Assembly: GCA_021186555.1 (NCBI GenBank)
Contig: JAJKFL010000007.1
Span: 4,783,249 to 4,847,248 of the forward strand
Source: Reticulitermes speratus
Taxonomy: Eukaryota > Arthropoda > Insecta > Blattodea > Rhinotermitidae
Length of the DNA stretch: 64,000 nt
Direction of reading: 5' to 3'
Positions within the stretch are counted from its first letter, which is position 1; each line of letters starts with the position of its first letter. The position numbers and the translations under genes are program-made. Below, piece after piece: positions 46,310 through 57,917 of the stretch. The notes beneath the pieces are model-generated. The model had not been told where the DNA came from, did no database searches, and saw only the letters and a list, made by a program, of their open reading frames with translations.

Positions 46310-46380
46310 TTGGTATCTGTAATTTTCTTGGTTTTCTTTGGACTCGTTCATGCTGGAGGCGGAGGAGGACATGGAGGAGG
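46310..46380 (+). CDS. Secreted Gly-rich protein, signal-peptide exon
   Basis: A TTTTACATTTCAG acceptor precedes a 71-bp exon that encodes LVSVIFLVFFGLVHA, the hydrophobic core and cleavage region of a secretion signal, then GGGGGHGG. It ends GG/GTAAGT, leaving phase 2. The exon is entered in phase 0, so a short upstream exon must supply the Met; an intron splitting the signal peptide near its start is common in insect cuticle-protein genes. Intron 2 is only 77 bp (46381-46457). The matching exon of the paralog at 58629-58696 has the same phases. Confidence 0.75.
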
Positions 46381-46457
46381 GTAAGTAATGAGGACTGCGG
46401 AGTGATGACGTAATGCAAACACTAGAAGCAGTGCTTATATTGGCTGACACTTTGCAG

Positions 46458-46956
46458 GAAGAAGGTGATAATACACGTGCCGCTCAAAGTCAAGCATATT
46501 CACCACACGCACACGATATATAAGATAATTAAAGTACCCAGCGGAGGACACGGTGGAGGTGGGGGCCATGGCGGAGGTGGGGGCCATGGCGGAGGTGGGC
46601 ATGGAGGTGGGTACGAAGTAGTCGCAGTGAAGTACGAAGATGGCGGACACGAAGGTGGTTACGGAGGTGGATATGGAGGAGATGATCACGGAGGCTTTGG
46701 AGGTGGTCACGGAGATGGTGGCTATGGCGGCGGTGGATTTGGAGGCGGGCATGGCGGTGGAATCGGAGGTGGTCATGGAGGTGGCGGCTACGGAGGCGGT
46801 GGTCATGGCGGTGGGCTTGGAGGTGGATATGGAGGCGGACATGGCGGCGGAATCGGAGGTGGTCATGGAGGTGGCGGCTACGGAGGCGGTGGTCATGGTG
46901 GAGGTGGCGGCTACGGAGGCGGTGGCGGTGGCGGTGGCGGTCATGGCTGGGATTAG
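46458..46956 (+). CDS. Secreted Gly/His-rich protein, last exon
   Basis: After the acceptor TTTGCAG, base 46458 completes a Gly codon and the exon encodes about 165 residues to TAG at 46954-46956. It opens with KKVIIHVPLKVKHIHHTHT, the family motif shared with 7565-6761 and 56657-55073. The rest is almost all Gly with regular His and Tyr in GGGHGGG, GGGYGGG and GGGIGGG blocks, ending GGHGWD. No enzyme domain is visible. The likely role is a structural extracellular material (cuticle, gland secretion or similar); His residues can be cross-linked to quinones in insect cuticle, which is established for sclerotised cuticle in general but only inferred here. Frames on the opposite strand are shadows of the repeat. 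Confidence 0.78.
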
Positions 46957-47259
46957 AGAAGATCTGAGTGAAGTGGTAACAAATTAAACAAAATCAAATT
47001 GACTTGTACAGTACAACAGTAAGGATTGCTTGTTATAACGGACTTCACGTATTGTACATTGCACAGTGTTGTATATAATAAGTAGCGCTCTTTAGTTACA
47101 CACTACACATCATACGGGTTGTTTCCAGAACGGCCATGGCTTGTCCTTCTGGGATATCGCCTAACATGTTACTAGTCTCATCAGAATATTGTTTCTTGTT
47201 TTATTGTTGTTTTTTGCATTTATTTTTTTTACGAATTTTGTGCATTATACGTAAATAAA
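46957..47259 (+). promoter_or_regulatory. Probable 3'UTR with polyadenylation signal
   Basis: The first clear AATAAA after the stop is at 47254-47259, about 300 nt downstream, followed by a GT/T-rich stretch (GATCTTTGTTTG). Confidence 0.5.
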
Positions 47260-49791
47260 GATCTTTGTTTGTAACGCGGAGTTTTTCAAGGCAACGATTC
47301 TCAATCTCCCTTATTCTGGCGTCCTAAGACTACAGTGACTGTGTAGCTCTCTGTTATATATTAATTTCCTTTCCCTTATTTATAACTCCATTAACTTTGA
47401 AAACCTTGCAAGCAAAAAGCGTCAGGGAACATATAAGATGTAACTGCGAGCCTGGCGCTTGGCTGAGAGTCGAGGCCTTCCAATGTTAATGACTTTGCGG
47501 ACTAAACTTAGGCTTAACAAGAGCTCAGAGGCGTCCGTAAGCTAAGAGAAGCCTACAGGAACAGCAAGTGTGTTGCTAGTATGTTGAAAGCAATATGTTA
47601 TCGAACATGCTATAACGTATGTTGTGACATTAAACGTGAAAACTTCGAAATTAGTTGTAATTTCAGTAGAATGTTTCTTGCTTAGTTCAGAAATTGTTTA
47701 AACGATCTATTTTAATATTATTCTGCCACATAAGTCTGCACTTATCGTTTGCTTCTTCCATTTACGGTGTTTAACCCAGATTCTCTAGCAATTTTATCAT
47801 CTATCCCTGTTTATCTGCTTGAGGGAGGACGTAGGCTGATTGTTGTGGAGAATAGGATGCTGAGGGAGATATTTGGGAGAGCAGGCTGGCGCTTGTGAAT
47901 GCGGTAATTATCTCCCGTGTTCCATAAAAATCCGGGAAATTTTTTGACTAGATGAGGACATATCAGCTTCTCAAGAAGGCCTCTGCTCCATGGAGTTACT
48001 AGTTAGTTAATTAGTTAGTTCCCTATTTATCTGCATGTCTTACCCATCCCAGTTCCATTAAAGTCATCACCTTAATAACAAATGGTATAAGATACAGACT
48101 TTGAAGTTCACCGTGAAGTGTCCCCAAACATCATGTTACTTCCCCTCTCTTAAGTCTAAGTACTGTCCTCAGTTTTCAAATCCCAAGCATCCTCAATGTG
48201 TGTTCTTCCCCTAGACCGAAACACCAGTCGTGTTTCGATTGTGGCTTTCTGGGTTATGACGTGTATTGCCATAGTTGGTTGCACCCAGAAAATCACGATC
48301 TCATTTCCCATCTCCCTATACACCTCAAACCTCATACATGTCTGTGTTTAATTAAGCCACATAAATGTTTTAGGGAAGTATAATTCATAGTTTAGTCAGT
48401 TATTCTGAAATCTGCTCTATGGGACGTGAAGAATGACACGCGGCACAGAAGTTCACTGCAGAGTGTGGAAACGAGAAGTACCATATCACAAAATACTTAC
48501 TTTAAAATTGACCATCATTTTTTATCTTGCACATCCCGTCGTGTTGATTAAATTACAAAATACTTGTTAATTACCATCCACACAAGTAATTAGCTGTGTC
48601 GATTTTAATTAATAACTGTTTTTTTACCATCATTTATTATTATTATTATTTAGAATTATTTTGTTACTCTTAATGCGACATAAATAATTTTAACCGCAAT
48701 AAAATTATTGCCTCTGGTTCCATTAATGTCGCACAAGTAAGACGAAATATTCGCAGTGTTTGTCTAGAAGCTGCCTTGGAGTTTCCTTTCCTTCTGTCCC
48801 AAGTTCCAGGCAAATGCTTGCCTCTTTCTCCTTAAACGTTAGTTACATGTTAGTCATGCAACATTAACGCCAATTTTGAATCCTGAAGAAACCGAGGAAT
48901 TAAATTGAGAATGATGTCGACTGATAAAAGGGAAACTGTTATGTATCGAGGGGGAATATGTTTCCAAATAAACTAATTTGGAAACTGTGTTTGTGGTATA
49001 AGTGCGATTGATTTATTCCTCAAAATTCTGCTATGTTGTTTGCCTTTTTTGGACCCAGACGAAGGAATCTGACTGTTTGAAATGACAGCACTGTGTTGAG
49101 TTAGAGCAGAACATCGAAATAACTTGTGCTGAGAAATGTGTGAGAGTATGAGAGAGTATTTCTGCCGGACTGAGAATGATATCTAGATTTACTAGCAAAG
49201 TAGTGTTTGTACTTACTGTACTTGTAAATGAATGTTGGGCGCTGGCTGAGAAGTTCCATATAATTGCCGTAAGTATTCCTTGTTTGTTTAATGGGAAGTA
49301 AGCGTAAAGTTAGGAAGGAAAGCAGTTGCTATTTATTTGTCTTTTGTGTCAACAACCGACGAAGCAAGTACACTTCTGAATTTCATTTGGAGGGTGCTCA
49401 GTGCTTGTCCGAAGGGTTTTCATGGTTTTATTCGTATGGTCCAAGCAAATGCTGGGATGTACGTTGAATGAGGCCACTACCGCTGCCTGTGCCACCCTTT
49501 CCAGTTGTTCAGCCACTGACGTCCAGTCATTCGACGCTGTACACTGTAAGTTACTGGCAACGTCGTTAGAAACTATAAATAAATAAAATAACGGAAACCG
49601 GCTTACTGGACCCTCTGTGACACGAAGCTGCAACAATTGAAAGAAAATAGAACGACGGTTAGATAAAATTCTGAGTTCGAATTATTGATAACTAACAGGT
49701 TTTCTGTAACCAGGGTTCCGGCAGTCTATAGACAGTCGTAAAATCGATGTGCTTTTTTGAGATGACGCTGATTATAATTATTATATATTCA
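47260..49791. other. Non-coding stretch with a small LINE relic
   Basis: No gene recognised. At about 47816-47898 a short plus-strand frame reads VVENRMLREIFGRAGW, resembling the ENRVLRxIFG block after the reverse transcriptase in insect LINEs; it is broken on both sides. This family differs from the LINE at 37403. Confidence 0.4.
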
Positions 49792-49802
49792 GCCTTATAT
49801 AA

Positions 49803-50091
49803 TTGGCGGCCGGGTAGCTCAGTCGGTATAGTCTCTCGCTACGGGCTGGAGGGTCCGGGGATCAGATCCCGGTGGGGGCGAAACTTTCCTTGCCTTCCAG
49901 ACTGACCCCGAAGCCTATCCATTCTCCTGTACAGTGGGTACCGAGTCTTTCCCGGTGGTAAAGCGGCCGGAGCGTGTTGCTGACCAACCGCCTACTTTTA
50001 GTGCCGAGTTGGGAATGGGTTGGAGCTTAACCTCCGCCTCCCCTCTGTGCCTGCATAAGCATGTCATGAGGGTAGCCTTTACCTTTACCTT
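49803..50091 (+). mobile_element. tRNA-derived SINE, family D, complete
   Basis: Best plus-strand copy. A box GGTAGCTCAGTCGG, B box-like GGGGATCAGATCCC, body with GTTGGGAATGGGTTGGAGC and a (TTTACC)n tail. Exact 11-bp duplication gccttatataa at 49792-49802 and 50092-50102. Confidence 0.93.
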
Positions 50092-50102
50092 GCCTTATAT
50101 AA

Positions 50103-50354
50103 CGCCTTTGGTTGTGAGTGGTTGGTTGAATATAGTCACGCCAGATGGCACTTCGTAAAGTTCAACGCAAATACATGCATTTATGTATTGCTGAAAGGTG
50201 CCAGGCGTAGTTACTTTACAAAAATACTTCATACTCCTGACGCTAACTTTTGTGGTGAGGTAAATGGATATTAGGAAAGGATGACTTCCAGTTTAGCAGA
50301 ACTTTTAGCTATTATAAAAATAACCTGCAGACGGATGATAAGACATTTAAAATA
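50103..50354. other. Non-coding spacer
   Basis: No gene recognised. Confidence 0.4.
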
Positions 50355-50645
50355 TTAAGGTAAATAAAGGTAAAATTGTCCCTGTCCACGACATGACGGT
50401 CTATGGGGAAGCAGAGTGTAGCTGCACTCAGTCTTAAACATGGCACTAGATGGTGGTGAGTGGTCAGCTTCACGCTCCAGCCGCTCTGTTCTCGTGGAAA
50501 GAGCCTCCGATAACCATTGAATAATAGGCTGACTGGGCCCGAGAAGCTGTGTGGACGTTTTGGAGAAGAGAATATGTGTTGCCAGTTTCAGGAATCAGAT
50601 CATGTTTTGTCTTCACAGCAGCCCGTATCCTAGTCATCATACGAT
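50355..50645 (-). mobile_element. Old SINE copy, family D
   Basis: GGTAAA tail at 50357-50375, body with GGCACTAGATGGTGGTGAG and ATAATAGGCTGACTGGGC, and a decayed head (CAGCCCGTATCCTAGTC). The subfamily string TTTTGGAGAAGAGAA matches the sequence entering the 92-bp array. Confidence 0.7.
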
Positions 50646-53059
50646 TACATTATGTCTACTGCTTTCAGGATGTAAAACACTTTGTTAAATTGGATATATG
50701 TAATAATAATATGCAGTTTAGTATAATATTATGCATAAAACAAACCAAGTGATACGAGTACTGTTGTAATCAGTATGTCAGAATATGGGACAGACGAGAT
50801 GAAAGACCGCATCATACGATTCTTCGTACGGCGCAAGTGGCAGCAAATACTCGAGCTTCTAAGTGCAGTAGGATTGGCTTTCTTCATAAAACTTATGTGG
50901 CACAAACGCATTTTTGTTCGACCCACATGTCTGAAATGACAGCCATCTTTATACGTGTAGAAGACGTCCCTCCGCTCTGGAATCACAAGCTGTAAGAAGT
51001 TAGTCGCAAGTGGCTGGAGAGGAGCCCCGATCTCACCGCGTTGGATTTTTAGACGCGTTCGCAAAATTGCGAAAAGCGACTATTAGCTCCGTCATGTCTG
51101 TTCGTCTGTCTGTCCGTCCGCATGGAACAACTCGACTCCCACTGGACAGGTTTTCCATGAAATGTAATATTTAAGTGTCTTTCGAAAATTCAAGTTTCAT
51201 TAAAATCTGACAAGAATAACGGGTACTTTACATTAAGACCTATGTACATTTATGATGTCTTGCTGAATTCTTCTTAGAATGAGAAATGTTTCAGACAAAA
51301 GTTGTAGAGAAAATAAAAAAAAACACATTTTATGTTCAATAACTTTTTTCTGAAGATCGTGTCGTTTATGAGATAATGTGGAAAAATATGGTAGAGCCGG
51401 ACAGGCCACAGATGACAATATAATACAGCTCATGCGCTTTGCATGCTGGATAACTAAGGCTACAGACACACACTCAGAATATGTAATACTTATTGCTTTT
51501 CCACGGCAACAATGGTTAAGCGGAAGCTGCACAATGTTACGTTTACAGATACATTGCCTCTCTTATTATCTTTGGGGTCATTCGAAGGTCTTCGTTTGTG
51601 CGGAGAAAATTCCGAGTGCTGCACATCTGTGGCAGCTCGTCTTCGACGCACGTAACACCATCACCTCTGACACCTTTCTCCGTGTAAACATTAGCTGGAT
51701 ACCTCGTCTGCATTTGTGTATCAGACATAATGGAGGACATATGGAACACGTTCTATGAATACAAACCTTTTGTTCGTTTTCCCTAATGACTTCAAACTTG
51801 TGGGATATTCTGTAGTTAAAACTGGCCAACTTATTGGTAAAATGGCTACTTTAAGATCTATAATTGGATTTTACATTTTTAAAATTGAAATTTATTTATT
51901 GGGTAAATTAGCAGTGACTTGTGAACGGTTGTTACGTAAAATAATTTTAAAAATTTCACTAAAAGCTGAAAAAAAAAGAGAGATCGTTTGAAGTTATAGG
52001 GCACAGTCCTTTTTAGCGATTTACTGTGCCCCTTCTTAGGCGCAAACCACGGTATTTAGTTATGAATATTGATACATTTGTTATTGTTTTTAACAATATG
52101 TTACCTTCAAAACACAACTGAATTTTAAAAAGGTAATTAAAAATGGATTTACTCGTATACTAAACAAATTCACCTCATCTTCGGCGATAAAATTTAATGC
52201 ATTACCTGAAGAGATTTATTAATAGGTGTTTTCTTTGAAGCATGCATTCATACGCTAATGCCAAATTACATTTTGGTGGCATCGGCTGTTTCGAAACGAA
52301 AGGAAGAATTCGAAAATTTATGCCTGCAAAACACACACAAGGTTTCAGAATAAGGGCATATTGTTTATAAAAAAAAGAAATCTTTATTACAAAGTGTAAA
52401 GCGTTATTATATAAAAATGAATTAGATGTGTGCTGTGAGACGTGTTGTTTCCTCTGTGCTACGATAGATTCCGCACGGTGTGGGCCCCCCTTCACGCATT
52501 TCACCGTCTCTGTAAAATGGCACATTCGTTTATCAGTGTTACATATGATCCAGTTTTGTCACGTTTCAGTGTATTTACTAATTACAGTAATTAAGATCTT
52601 GACAGTGTTAAGTAAGTCGAGAATAGGAATAGAGTCAATAGAGACAGATAATTAGGTAAGGGCACTTTTATGTCAATAGCGTAGACAAAGTTTATACAAT
52701 CAGACCACAACTCTTATGTATATGTCAGTATACAGATTATGTGTGTCGGCTCTAACGTGGCAACATCAGACCTCAACTACGAACTAACGAAGATACTTTC
52801 ATATTGATGTATGAAAGGATGAACGAAAAATTAAAGAAGCACAATAGGCCTACTAGTTTAAAGAAACATAAAAACCCATCATTATGAATTATATCACAGC
52901 ATGTACTTTAATACAATATACCACACTGTTTTACTATTAATTTTAGCAATTTAACAATACTACTATTATATAATTTTATACAAAGTGGTAATAACGAATA
53001 TTGACACAACTGTTCTGATGTAACTTAAGTACATTGGTCTATGTACAAACTCCAACGAT
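50646..53059. other. Non-coding AT-rich stretch
   Basis: No gene recognised. Several short frames overlap on opposite strands (50729-51064, 51233-51829, 52202-52525) without domains or splice context. Confidence 0.4.
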
Positions 53060-53104
53060 CCCCCTGATGATGGCAATATAGAAGTGCCGAAATGCGTATT
53101 GGGG
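53060..53104 (+). ncRNA. Type I hammerhead ribozyme motif
   Basis: Stem I strand CCCC (53060-53063), core CTGATGA (53064-53070), stem II GGCA/TGCC with nine-base loop, GAAA (53089-53092), stem III best drawn as A-U, T-A with loop GCGT, cleavage after T53100, and stem I strand GGGG (53101-53104). Downstream are AATAAAG and GTGCATTTGTTGGTGT (53142-53157), the tail shared with the other copies. Confidence 0.6.
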
Positions 53105-53445
53105 TAATATTTTAATAAAGAAATCAGTGACAAACTTGTTTTGGTGCATTTGTTGGTGTGAGTTGATCAACTGTACAAAAATGCACGGTAAATATAACGT
53201 GAAGTTCCCATCAGTATTTTTAGAAATTGACACCTGTGGTACGGTTCCTTCACAGCGGTTCTTTACACAGCTTACGAAGGAAGTACGTTTCATGCTATGC
53301 TACAACCCGTGTCCTGCACCAAGTTATTTTTGTGACCTTGCTATATATATATATATATATCTGCATCAGGATACTATTCTTACAATATTTCTAAAATTTT
53401 GTTAAAGTAAAGGAACCAACAGTTTTTTGTGTAGCAATATTGAAG
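53105..53445. other. Hammerhead-element tail and AT-rich spacer
   Basis: Contains the conserved tail at 53142-53157 and a (TA)n microsatellite at about 53341-53360. No gene recognised. Confidence 0.45.
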
Positions 53446-53702
53446 GTGTCTGCGTACAAGCCTTGAAGGCGTACGGGTGGTGGAGGTATTGCTCTATTTA
53501 TTTTTAACCTCTGCACTAGATGGAGTGGGTTGGTCAAGTTCGCTCTAGCCCCGGGGAAATACCACACGTTATCCATTAAATAGGGAGCTCTCTGGGCCGT
53601 AGAGACGGTTAGCACACCTCGGAGAAGATAAAAGCCTGTTGCCCTCGGCTGTCCTGCCTGTGGCCTCTTCGCTGTGTTGACGTCTACGCTATCCCGCGTC
53701 GT
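53446..53702 (-). mobile_element. Old SINE copy, family D
   Basis: Body with CTGCACTAGATGGAGTGGG and CATTAAATAGGGAGCTCTCTG, and head remnant GTCTACGCTATCCCG at about 53681-53696 (minus-strand A-box end). Confidence 0.7.
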
Positions 53703-54774
53703 AATAAGGCACAGGCGTCGGTAAATATAGTTTATTTTCGAGATCACATACAATTTCGTAAACTCCTCATCAATGAGAAAAGTTTCCTTAAAAGGGGACT
53801 AAATAACAACAGGAATCGTCGATAAGCACTTCACATCTCTTGGTCATAATAAAAAAATTCTTGAAAGGTAGCCATTTAAGTTTGCATTTTGTATGGCATG
53901 ATGTACACTCCGCACTTATAAAAAGAGGAGATGGTGGAATACGACCGTCTGCAGCTAAATGTAGTCCTGAAAGTGGAATATGAGCAATACAGGGATAAAC
54001 AGCGTAGTGACATTTTCCATTTTCTATGATTTTGGCGTTTTAATTGAAGTAATTATGTTGAATAGGCATACTTCTTGTAACACTTACGGATACTTTTATT
54101 TTACGTTATTCTTCTCAGACGCGGCATGTTCACAGTTTAGTTGCTCGAAACATTTTAAAATATAACTTATGGAGATTAATTGTTATTACACTGAAGTACG
54201 GAAAGTGGAATATCTGGAAAATTTCGTCACTAGAGGCAAGACGTATTATTAGTTGTCCGTACATTCTGCCCATTTCTTCCCTCAGGAAAGACTCTAATTT
54301 GCTGCTACTTTTCTACGTTAATGGATTCATCCTGTGCTCATTTAAATGTGAGAGTCAAGAAAGAATTCGTTGGGCTGCTTGAACCGAAAGGTAAAGTCAC
54401 TACGGCTCTTCGAAATTTCGGAAACTATTTACCAGTTGACAAGAAGTAACATCCGAGAAAACTGTAATCTTCATGAACGAAACTCTCGTAACATTAATTT
54501 TGCCCTTTAATTTCTTCTTGGTCTTCAGAGTGAAGAATTGGTTAAGACTTTTTCCCAGCAACATTCTGTTTGCACTCCCCTCTGAAATTATTCAGTTAAT
54601 TTCGGTCTCGTCTGGAAAACCAACCAACCTCTGATTCCTACATTCAGTAAGCTGATTTGTAGTCAAATAAACATTTATCCTTTACAAGTTTCAAATAAAC
54701 TGAATTTGTTCCTGTGCTTTAATTAGGCACCATGCCAATAACACGTGTGTAGTGAAGTATATTTCTACATATCT
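53703..54774. other. Non-coding stretch
   Basis: No gene recognised. A diverged foldback fragment (CGAAATTTCGGAAACTATTT, then ACCAGTTGAC) lies at about 54410-54442. Confidence 0.4.
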
Positions 54775-54965
54775 TAACCTCTGCTCTGGGTGGAGGTGAA
54801 TGGAAGCTTCGCACTCCCTTCGTGTTACTCCGATGCTTATTTTATAGGAGCCACGGTGGGCTCTGGAATCGGTGAGAAATTGGTGGCAAATAGAAAGGTT
54901 CGTTCTTTTGCCAGCAATCGAGCCCTGGTTGTCCATTCCGTAGCTATTCATTGTATTGCCTGAAC
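54775..54965 (-). mobile_element. Very old SINE copy, family D
   Basis: Faint body match (CCTCTGCTCTGGGTGGAGG, then a B-box-like CAGCAATCGAGCCCTGG near 54912). Boundaries are uncertain. Confidence 0.4.
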
Positions 54966-55052
54966 TTCGGAGGCATTTCTGTCGCATATGCACATTGTGG
55001 TGAACGAAGGTTACTCAGAAGGAGTATCTGCCGGAAATGAATATGACGTCAT

Positions 55053-55058
55053 TTTATT
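55053..55058 (-). promoter_or_regulatory. Possible polyadenylation signal of the His-rich gene
   Basis: AATAAA on the minus strand 15 nt after the stop codon at 55075-55073. Very close to the stop, so a more distal signal could be used. Confidence 0.35.
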
Positions 55059-55072
55059 AGTCTGTTGTTATT

Positions 55073-56657
55073 TTAAACACTATGTTCGAAGCTTTTGTAA
55101 TCTTTCCCGCCGCTAGAGTGAGTGTCATACCAAAAGTCTCGAATTGCGTCGCTGTATGTGCTTGCTGTCACTCTGTTACCTTTATACAAGTGTTTGTGTT
55201 CTTGCCCGTCCAATTCGTTACTCTCGACATCCACACTCGGCCCGCCGTGATGTGTCACCATCGTCTGGTCGATATGACCTATGCCCGCGGTCACGTGATT
55301 GTCGATGCCGTAGTTCTGATGTGTAGCATCCTGGTCATCTTCCCTTACATTTTCATGTACTTTGTATCCATCGTTGTTACTCACATATTTCATTAGACCG
55401 TGGCCTGTTTGCATTCCTTCTGCAAACCCACCACTGGAATCATAACCATCACTATGCTGTATAAGATGGCCATTCCCTAATTTTACCCCATTAACTGCAG
55501 TTGACGTGTGGTCATGTCCATTACTCGTGTAACTACTCGTATGACCATTCCCTCTTTCGTCCCCATGACCTGCAGTTAAAAGATGATCATGTCCAATGTC
55601 CTTATGGTTTTGGACATCCCCAATTTCTCCCCCGTAATTTACACTTAACACATGACCATGGCCATGGCCACCCTCTAATTGTTTTAAATAGCCTTCACTT
55701 AAATAATGGGCAAGTCCATTTTCCACATGGCCTTGGCCACCCACAGTCTCTCTCCCATAATTTTCACTTGAGACCTTATCAGATTCATGGTCCAAAGTGC
55801 TGTGTCCACCCATTACTTCTCCCCCTTGGCCTGCACTTAAGACATGACCGTGTCCAATGTGATTATAGTCACCCCCTGTTCCTGCCCCATGATCTTCACT
55901 TAGAACATGACTGTAATCTCCACCGTTACGGATGCCTGAAGTATGGTCAATGCTGTGCTTCATAAGACCATCCGAAAGGCTTTCGTGACTTCCACTCAAT
56001 ATAGGTGCGTCGCTGCCACCCAGTTTCCCTCCACTCTCAAAACTATGGTCATGCCCTCCATAAACCCAGGAAGCGTCCCCTCCAGAACCGTGACCTGGGT
56101 GCTCCTGATGACCAGCTTCCGCTTCATAACGCACATGGTGTCCACCTAGTTGCATGTCATTGCTATAGCCGCTGTGTACATGTCCACCTTGTTGTTTCTG
56201 GTCATGAAGTATGTCTTTATGACTTCCAGTTTGTGTGTGTTCAGTTTTATAACCTTGTCCATCCCCCACTGTACCATGGTTATAGTTGATGTTATGTTTC
56301 TCGTGTACCTTATGTGAATGGTAATGGCCACTGTGACCACCACCATGGCCGTGGTGTAGGTCTATGTACTGGACTTCATGCGTGTGGTGGCCTCCATGTC
56401 CGTGGTGGTTCCCATGCCCATGATGGTGCCCATGGCCATGACCATGATGTCCATGCCCGTAAACGTGGTGGTGGCCGTGGCCATGACCATGATGGTGTCC
56501 ATGCCCGTGTCCATGTCCATGCCCGTATCCATGTCCATGTCCATGCCCATGCCCATGATGTCCGTGTCCACCTCCATGGCCACCGACGTGGATATAAACT
56601 GTTTTAGTGTGGTGCTGGTGTTTGATGAATTCCGGTACGTGGATTCTGAAGTGCACA
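55073..56657 (-). CDS. Secreted His/Gly-rich protein, last exon
   Basis: Minus strand. A TTTCTATTATTTTTCAG acceptor (AG at 56659-56658) precedes the exon; base 56657 (T) completes a His codon from the upstream exon (CA+T). The exon encodes about 527 residues to TAA at 55073. It opens VHFRIHVPEFIKHQHHTKT, aligning without gaps with the paralogs at 46458 and 7565. Then follow about 70 residues of HGHGHGHH-type repeat (a probable metal-binding, pH-sensitive segment) and a long Gly/His/Ser-rich part with recurring GHDH, GHGHVLS and GGEIG/GGEVM strings. The C-terminus is less biased (YSDAIRDFWYDTHSSGGKDY). No enzyme domain is seen. The open frame continuing to 57937 is an artefact: it runs through the intronic 42-bp array. 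Confidence 0.78.
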
Positions 56658-56732
56658 CTGAAAAATAATAGAAATATACTTGCAGTAAATTTACGGAAAA
56701 ATATACTAAAACATTGATCTTCTAAGTCAGTG

Positions 56733-57917
56733 CTTTGTGTGCATTTCGATCGGTACGAACTGTGTGTCACGGTGCTTTGTGTGCATTTCGATCGGTACGA
56801 TCGTGTGTCACAGTGCTTTGTGTGCATTTCGATCGGTACGAACTGTGTGTGACAGTGCTTTGTGTGCATTTCGATCGGTACGATCTGTGTGTCACAGTGC
56901 TTTGTGTGCATTTCGATCGGTACGAACTGTGTGTGACAGTGCTTTGTGTGCATTTCGATCGGTACGATCTGTGTGTCACAGTGCTTTGTGTGCATTTCGA
57001 TCGGTACGAACTGTGTGTGACAGTGCTTTGTGTGCATTTCGATCGGTACGAACTGTGTGTGACAGTGCTTTGTGTGCATTTCGATCGGTACGAACTGTGT
57101 GTGACAGTGCTTTGTGTGCATTTCGATCGGTACGAACTGTGTGTCACAGTGCTTTGTGTGCATTTCGATCGGTACGAACTGTGTGTGACAGTGCTTTGTG
57201 TGCATTTCGATCGGTACGATCTGTGTGTCACAGTGCTTTGTGTGCATTTCGATCGGTACGATCTGTGTGTGACAGTGCTTTGTGTGCATTTCGATCGGTA
57301 CGATCTGTGTGTGACAGTGCTTTGTGTGCATTTCGATCGGTACGATCTGTGTGTGACAGTGCTTTGTGTGCATTTCGATCGGTACGATCTGTGTGTCACA
57401 GTGCTTTGTGTGCATTTCGATCGGTACGATCTGTGTGTCACAGTGCTTTGTGTGCATTTCGATCGGTACGATCTGTGTGTCACAGTGCTTTGTGTGCATT
57501 TCGATCGGTACGATCTGTGTGTCACAGTGCTTTGTGTGCATTTCGATCGGTACGATCTGTGTGTCACACACAGTGCTTTGTGTGCATTTCGATCGGTACG
57601 ATCCGTGTGTCATAGTGCTTTGTGTGCATTTCGATCGGTACGATCTGTGTGTCACAGTGCTTTGTGTGCATTTCGATCGGTACGATCTGTGTGTCACAGT
57701 GCTTTGTGTGCATTTCGATCGGTACGATCTGTGTGTCACAGTGCTTTGTGTGCATTTCGATCGGTACGATCTGTGTGTCACAGTGCTTTGTGTGCATTTC
57801 GATCGGTACGATCTGTGTGTGACAGTGCTTTGTGTGCATTTCGATCGGTACGATCTGTGTGTCACAGTGCTTTGTGTGCGTTTCGATCTGTAAGAACTGT
57901 GTGTCACAGTGCCCTTT
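56733..57917. repeat. 42-bp minisatellite inside an intron (about 28 copies)
   Basis: Unit: GTGCTTTGTGTGCATTTCGA followed by TCGGTACGAWCTGTGTGTSACA. Variants at two positions (AAC or ATC; GAC or CAC) mark copies. Copies 2-6 alternate between the two types, giving a local 84-bp higher-order step, while the right half is mostly one type. The array lies between the signal exon (58629-58696) and the last exon (55073-56657) of the His-rich gene. Confidence 0.95.

Noticed and set aside
46435..46944. Minus-strand Thr/Ala/Ser-rich frame opposite the Gly-rich gene
   Set aside because: It is the complement of Gly-codon repeats; the plus strand has the splice sites, signal peptide and family motif.
55501..56668. 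Plus-strand frames opposite the His-rich exon
   Set aside because: Complement of His/Gly codon repeats, with no splice or homology support.
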